16,702 nucleotides of DNA from an uncultured Oscillospiraceae bacterium. Lineage in GTDB: Bacteria > Bacillota_A > Clostridia > Oscillospirales > Oscillospiraceae. Position numbers and translations under genes: made by a program. The notes under the pieces are model-generated. The model saw nothing but the letters and a program-made list of their open reading frames with translations. It ran no database searches and was not told the DNA's origin. The stretch is from positions 1 to 16,702 of the forward strand of contig CAAEOU010000141.1 of assembly GCA_900757695.1 (NCBI GenBank), read 5' to 3'. This document shows, piece after piece, positions 13,345 to 16,702 of this stretch (position 1 is its first letter; each line of letters starts with the position of its first letter).

Positions 13345-15183
13345 ATGACAGATTTGATCAACCGCATTCTGCCCCGTGTGCAGAAACCGGCTCGCTATAC
13401 CGGCGGTGAATACAACGAAATCATCAAGGATAAATCTCAAATGGAGATCCGTCTTGCCTTCTGCTTCCCGGATACCTATGAGATTGGCATGTCCAATGTG
13501 GGCATGCGGATCCTCTATGGCCTTATGAATCAGGTGGAAGGGGTCTGGTGTGAGCGGGTATTTGCGCCCTGGGGGGATATGGAGGAGGAGATGCGAAAGC
13601 ATCATCTTCCCCTGTGGGCGCTGGAAAGTCAGGATCCTATGGAGGATTTTGATATGATTGCCTTCTCCATCGGCTATGAAATGGCCTATTCCAACGTACT
13701 GAACATGCTGGAGCTTGGACATATCCCGCTAAAGGCCAGTGATCGGGGAGACAGCCTCCGGCATATGGTTTTTGCCGGAGGCACCAGTGTCTATAACGCC
13801 GAGCCCATGGCGTACTTTCTGGACTTCTGTGTGGAGGGCGAAGGGGAGGACGTTAATCTGGAGGTGCTGGAGTGCTACCGCAGCGCCAAGCGCCGGGGCC
13901 TTGATCGCCACAGCTTTCTGCTGGAGGTTTCCAAAATCCCCGGGGTCTATGTACCATCCCTTTATCGGCATACCTATCGTGAAGACGGCACCATCCGGGA
14001 GATCATTCCGCTGGAGGGCGCACCCAAAACCGTGACCAAACGCATTGTTCAGGACATGGACAAGGCATATTATCCCGTGAACCCCATTGTGCCTTCTACC
14101 CAGATCATCCATGACCGGACGGTGCTGGAGCTGTTTCGTGGCTGCATCCGTGGCTGCCGCTTCTGTCAGGCAGGGTTCTGCTATCGTCCTGTGCGGCCCA
14201 AAAGCCCGGAACGTCTCTATGAGCTGGGGGTAAAATCCCTTGAGAATGCCGGCTATAGTGAAATGACCCTTTCCAGCCTCTCTACCTCAGACTATAAAAA
14301 GCTTGGAGAGTTTGCGGATAAAATGCTGGACTACTGCAACCCCAGAGGCATCAGTCTGAGCCTTCCGTCTCTGCGGGCGGATAATTTCTCTGTAGAGCTC
14401 ATGCAGAAGGTGCAGCAGGTGCGGAAAAGCGGCCTGACCTTTGCACCGGAGGCAGGGACACAGCGGCTCCGAGATGCCATCAATAAAAATGTCACAGAGG
14501 AGGATATCCTGACCTCCTGTGCCACGGCCTTTGCAGGGGGCTGGAATAAGGTAAAGCTCTACTTTATGCTGGGCCTGCCCACGGAGACGGACGAGGATGT
14601 GCTTGGCATCGCAGACCTTGCCCACAAGGTACTGAAGGTCTGGCAGGAGAATACCCCCAATCCAAAACGGCCGGTGACCATTACCATTTCCACCTCGTTT
14701 TTCGTGCCGAAAAACGGGACGCCCTTCCAGTGGGAGGCGCAGATCACCCCGGAGGACTACCTTCGTCGGTGTGCCCTGCTGAAAAACCGGCTCAAGGGGC
14801 GGTATTTCCAGTATCACTATCATGAGTCTGAGCTGAGTATGCTGGAAGCGGCGCTGAGCCGGGGAGACCGGAAGCTGTGTCAGGTGCTGCTGCGGGCCCA
14901 TGAGCTGGGCTGCAAAATGGACGGCTGGACGGACTACTTTGCGCTGGATAAGTGGATGCAGGCCTTTGCGGACTGCGGCATCGATCCTGCATGGTATGCT
15001 CAGCGGGAACGCAGTGAGGATGAAATTTTCCCATGGGAGACGGTCTCCATCGGAATACCAAAGAAGTTCTTCTGGAAGGAACGTCAGGCGGCCTACCGTT
15101 CGGAGATCACGCCGGACTGCCGGAAGCAGTGTACCGGCTGTGGTGCCAATCTACTCTATCAGGGAGGCGTCTGCGATGAATAG
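13345..15183 (+). CDS. B12-binding-domain-like radical SAM protein, TIGR03960 family
   Basis: Cytoplasmic radical-SAM enzyme of 612 residues. The N-terminal 230 residues contain a Rossmann-like region related to B12-binding domains. The radical-SAM core starts with the 4Fe-4S motif CIRGCRFC (C267, C271, C274). It is followed by the EMTLSSLSTSDY strand typical of the family, FAPEAGT (SAM-site region) and KLYFMLGLPTET. The C-terminus carries four further cysteines (C592, C596, C599, C610) that could hold another metal centre. It overlaps the next gene by 8 bases; TIGR03960 and TIGR03936 proteins are nearly always neighbours and may form one enzyme. Substrate is not established. ATG 13345 has AAGGAGAGG directly upstream. 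Confidence 0.92.
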   Translation: MTDLINRILPRVQKPARYTGGEYNEIIKDKSQMEIRLAFCFPDTYEIGMSNVGMRILYGLMNQVEGVWCERVFAPWGDMEEEMRKHHLPLWALESQDPMEDFDMIAFSIGYEMAYSNVLNMLELGHIPLKASDRGDSLRHMVFAGGTSVYNAEPMAYFLDFCVEGEGEDVNLEVLECYRSAKRRGLDRHSFLLEVSKIPGVYVPSLYRHTYREDGTIREIIPLEGAPKTVTKRIVQDMDKAYYPVNPIVPSTQIIHDRTVLELFRGCIRGCRFCQAGFCYRPVRPKSPERLYELGVKSLENAGYSEMTLSSLSTSDYKKLGEFADKMLDYCNPRGISLSLPSLRADNFSVELMQKVQQVRKSGLTFAPEAGTQRLRDAINKNVTEEDILTSCATAFAGGWNKVKLYFMLGLPTETDEDVLGIADLAHKVLKVWQENTPNPKRPVTITISTSFFVPKNGTPFQWEAQITPEDYLRRCALLKNRLKGRYFQYHYHESELSMLEAALSRGDRKLCQVLLRAHELGCKMDGWTDYFALDKWMQAFADCGIDPAWYAQRERSEDEIFPWETVSIGIPKKFFWKERQAAYRSEITPDCRKQCTGCGANLLYQGGVCDE

Positions 15184-15835
15184 GCTTCTGTTTGAAAAGA
15201 CCGGGAAGGCCATTTACATTTCCCATCTGGATACCATGGCTATGTTTCCGAGAGTATTTCTCCGGGCCGGTCTCCATGTAAAGTTTACGCAGGGCATGAA
15301 TCCCCATGCCTATGTCTCCATCGCCATGCCCCTGAGTGTAGGAACCAGCAGCCAGTGTGAGATTCTGGATTTTACGCTGGAAGAGGAGGATATGCCGCTG
15401 GAGTCTCTGCCGGAGCGATTAAATCCCTATTTCCCTGCGGGGATCCGGGTGCTTTCGGCCTATGATAGCCCCAGAAAGATCAAGGAGCTCCGGTATCTCC
15501 AGTGCAACGTCCGGCTGGAATATGACGGTGGAGCAGGGGACGAGATAAAGGATTCGCTCAGTCTACTGTTCCGCCGGGATACGCTTCCGGTGGAAAAGAA
15601 AAGCAAGAAGGGCATGGTGGAGACGGATATCAAGCCCATGATCTCCACCATGGGAGTCAGCCGGATCTCCCCGCAGGAGCTGGAGCTTCAGGGGATCATC
15701 TGTGCCCAGAATCCGGCGCTGAACCCGCAGCTGCTGATCAATGCCATTGGCAGATATCTCCCGGAATGCATGCCGGATTTCTGGTGGGCAAAGCGCATGG
15801 AGGTCTATGACGAAGAGGGGAGAATATTCCGCTGA
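15176..15835 (+). CDS. Radical SAM-linked protein, TIGR03936 / DUF2344 family
   Basis: Soluble protein of 219 residues and the usual partner of the preceding enzyme. In other bacteria it is a separate gene or the C-terminal part of a fusion with it. Family hallmarks: the opening RLLFEKTGKAIYISHLDTM, then RAGLHVKFTQGMNPHAYVSIAMPLSVG (31-57), and the C-terminal region with SRISPQELELQGI. ATG 15176 is chosen because AGGGAGG (15161-15167) lies 8 bases upstream and because the family begins here; the upstream open frame overlaps the radical-SAM gene. In many Clostridia this pair precedes rng and the ribosomal protein genes rplU and rpmA; here a tRNA gene follows instead. Confidence 0.92.
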   Translation: MNRLLFEKTGKAIYISHLDTMAMFPRVFLRAGLHVKFTQGMNPHAYVSIAMPLSVGTSSQCEILDFTLEEEDMPLESLPERLNPYFPAGIRVLSAYDSPRKIKELRYLQCNVRLEYDGGAGDEIKDSLSLLFRRDTLPVEKKSKKGMVETDIKPMISTMGVSRISPQELELQGIICAQNPALNPQLLINAIGRYLPECMPDFWWAKRMEVYDEEGRIFR

Positions 15836-15887
15836 GTTGGACGGAATATAAAAAGAAAAGAAAAACGCGAAAAACTTAAAAATTGTG

Positions 15888-15917
15888 CTTGACAATCCCG
15901 GATTCCTGTAGTATTAT
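15888..15917 (+). promoter_or_regulatory. Promoter of tRNA-Pro
   Basis: Perfect TTGACA (15888-15893), 18-base spacer, TATTAT (15912-15917, five of six). About 30 bases before the mature tRNA end. Confidence 0.85.
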
Positions 15918-15947
15918 ATTGGAGCGCTCAGGAGAGCGGAACAAAAT

Positions 15948-16024
15948 CCGGGTGTGGCGAAGTTTGGTATCGCGCTTGAATGGGGTTCAAGAGGCCCCGA
16001 GTTCGAATCTCGGCACTCGGACCA
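15948..16024 (+). tRNA. tRNA-Pro (anticodon GGG)
   Basis: Folds by eye into a full cloverleaf of 77 bases. Acceptor stem CCGGGTG/CACTCGG (one G-U); D stem GCGA/TCGC with loop AGTTTGGTA; anticodon stem CTTGA/TCAAG with loop ATGGGGT, giving anticodon GGG. T stem CCGAG/CTCGG with loop TTCGAAT; discriminator A and encoded CCA (16022-16024). It has its own promoter and terminator. It would read CCC and CCU proline codons. Confidence 0.95.
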
Positions 16025-16061
16025 CATCACCGCAGGCAGCAGCTTGCGGTGATGTTTTTTT
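16025..16061 (+). terminator. Intrinsic terminator after tRNA-Pro
   Basis: Perfect 10-bp stem CATCACCGCA (16025-16034) with TGCGGTGATG (16045-16054), then seven T residues (16055-16061). It begins directly after the CCA end. Confidence 0.93.
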
Positions 16062-16103
16062 ATGCAATACAAGCTGAATGAGAAAGCCGCCGGGTTTGCG
16101 TCA

Positions 16104-16141
16104 TGCACCTGCTCCATTAGGCCTTAGAAGGAGCAGTGGCA
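16104..16141 (+). other. Leader hairpin before the flavoprotein gene
   Basis: CTGCTCC (16109-16115) pairs with GGAGCAG (16130-16136), extendable outward with bulges to about 16104/16141. A T-rich stretch (16149-16160) follows after GGCGCC. Weak as a terminator; no known riboswitch pattern is visible. No clear promoter was found for the next gene. Confidence 0.35.
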
Positions 16142-16172
16142 GGGCGCCTTTATTTTTATTGAGGTGATATGG

Positions 16173-16667
16173 ATGTTTCCTGATATGAGAAGAAAAAAGC
16201 AGCAGCTGGGGCAGGAGGAGACCGAGCAGATTCTGCTGCGGGGAACCTCCGGTGTGCTCAGCGTCTATGGGCCGGAGGGATATCCCTATGGTGTGCCGCT
16301 GAGCTACGTCTACCGGAATGGGAAGCTGTATTTTCACTGTGCGAAAAAGGGCACAAAGCTCAGCTGCATTGAGAAAAACGGCAAGGCATCCTTTACGGTC
16401 ATTGATCTTGACCATGTGGTGCCGGAGGAGTACACCAGCTACTTCCGCAGTGTAATGGCCTTTGGAAGCGTTCGGATTTTGGCGGAAGATGCGGAAAAGT
16501 GGAGTGCCATGGAGGCGCTGGGCAGAAAATACTATCCCGGGGACACGCAGGAAGGTCTGGAGCAGGCGATCCGCCGGGAATGGGAGCCGCTGGTGGTGCT
16601 GGAGATGGAGATCACCCATATGACCGGCAAGGAGGCCATTGAGCTGGTAAGAGATAAACAGAAGTGA
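16173..16667 (+). CDS. Pyridoxamine 5'-phosphate oxidase-family flavoprotein (NimA-like)
   Basis: Protein of 164 residues with the split-barrel FMN-binding fold of the pyridoxamine-phosphate oxidase-like/NimA group common in Clostridia. Landmarks are the opening MFPDMRRKKQQL, the first strands RGTSGVLSVYG with YPYGVPLSYVY, then KLYFHCAKKGTKL (flavin-site loop with the conserved His). VVPEEYTSYFRSVMAFG and the C-terminal EITHMTGKEAIELV complete it. Such proteins bind FMN, haem or similar cofactors; the substrate is unknown, and a link to nitroimidazole reduction exists only for some relatives. ATG 16173 is preferred over GTG 16164, because GAGG (16161-16164) overlaps the latter and is 8 bases from the former. 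Confidence 0.9.
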   Translation: MFPDMRRKKQQLGQEETEQILLRGTSGVLSVYGPEGYPYGVPLSYVYRNGKLYFHCAKKGTKLSCIEKNGKASFTVIDLDHVVPEEYTSYFRSVMAFGSVRILAEDAEKWSAMEALGRKYYPGDTQEGLEQAIRREWEPLVVLEMEITHMTGKEAIELVRDKQK

Positions 16668-16676
16668 CACAGAACT

Positions 16677-16702
16677 GTCTCTGTCCGTGATTGGACAGGG
16701 GC
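16677..16702 (+). terminator. Probable terminator after the flavoprotein gene (cut by window end)
   Basis: CTGTCC (16681-16686) pairs with GGACAG (16693-16698), with outer pairs continuing to 16677/16702. It starts 10 bases after the stop codon; any T run lies beyond the window. Confidence 0.5.

Noticed and set aside
15948..16061. tRNA gene as an integration site for a mobile element
   Set aside because: No integrase gene, no direct repeat of the tRNA 3' end and no compositional shift is seen nearby.
1..16702. CRISPR array, insertion sequence or phage genes
   Set aside because: No regularly spaced direct repeats, no transposase or phage-like protein was found on either strand.

Overview
The window looks like a chromosomal segment of an anaerobic, moderately GC-rich member of the Clostridia (Firmicutes), probably an Oscillospiraceae/Ruminococcaceae-type gut organism. 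The basis is the anaerobic ribonucleotide reductase activase NrdG, strong AGGAGG-type ribosome binding sites, the paired radical-SAM families TIGR03960/TIGR03936, an ECF sigma factor of a type common in Clostridia, a TSCPD-domain protein and an LtaS-like membrane sulfatase. The lineage is an inference from gene content, not from a marker-gene comparison.

Layout: (1) 1-1296, the 3' end of nrdG, then dut and a small membrane protein, closed by a terminator. (2) 1360-3619, a lone LtaS-type phosphoglycerol transferase with its own promoter and terminator. (3) 3648-5680, an ECF sigma gene translationally coupled to a membrane protein that is probably its anti-sigma factor; the sigma gene carries an in-frame TAA. 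(4) 5681-6580, a YbaK/EbsC deacylase and a TSCPD protein. (5) 6582-7875 on the minus strand, a small unknown gene followed by a LysR regulator. (6) 7963-11072, a methionine ABC transporter operon metQ-metN-metI behind a long leader. (7) 11085-12492 on the minus strand, a cysteine-rich beta-helix-like protein without a signal peptide. (8) 12450-13074, a gene-poor stretch with a truncated lipoprotein-like micro-gene and a hairpin-rich element. (9) 13075-15835, a zinc-ribbon protein and the two-gene radical-SAM module. (10) 15888-16702, tRNA-Pro(GGG) and a pyridoxamine-phosphate-oxidase-like flavoprotein.

The most unusual part is the methionine operon, for two independent reasons. First, the substrate-binding protein is circularly permuted. 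After a normal lipoprotein signal, the part of MetQ that is usually C-terminal comes first and the usual N-terminal part comes second; the new ends fall within the segment that normally joins the two parts. Second, from a consensus promoter the transcript first encodes a 33-residue peptide with eight internal Met and four Cys codons. An intrinsic terminator and alternative RNA pairings follow. This is the architecture of ribosome-mediated attenuation, in a place where Firmicutes normally use a SAM riboswitch or T-box, and neither of those is visible. A second intrinsic terminator lies between metQ and metN and would favour binding protein over transporter.

Most other genes are ordinary housekeeping or accessory genes. 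Promoter and RNA-structure calls were made by eye and not by folding software.
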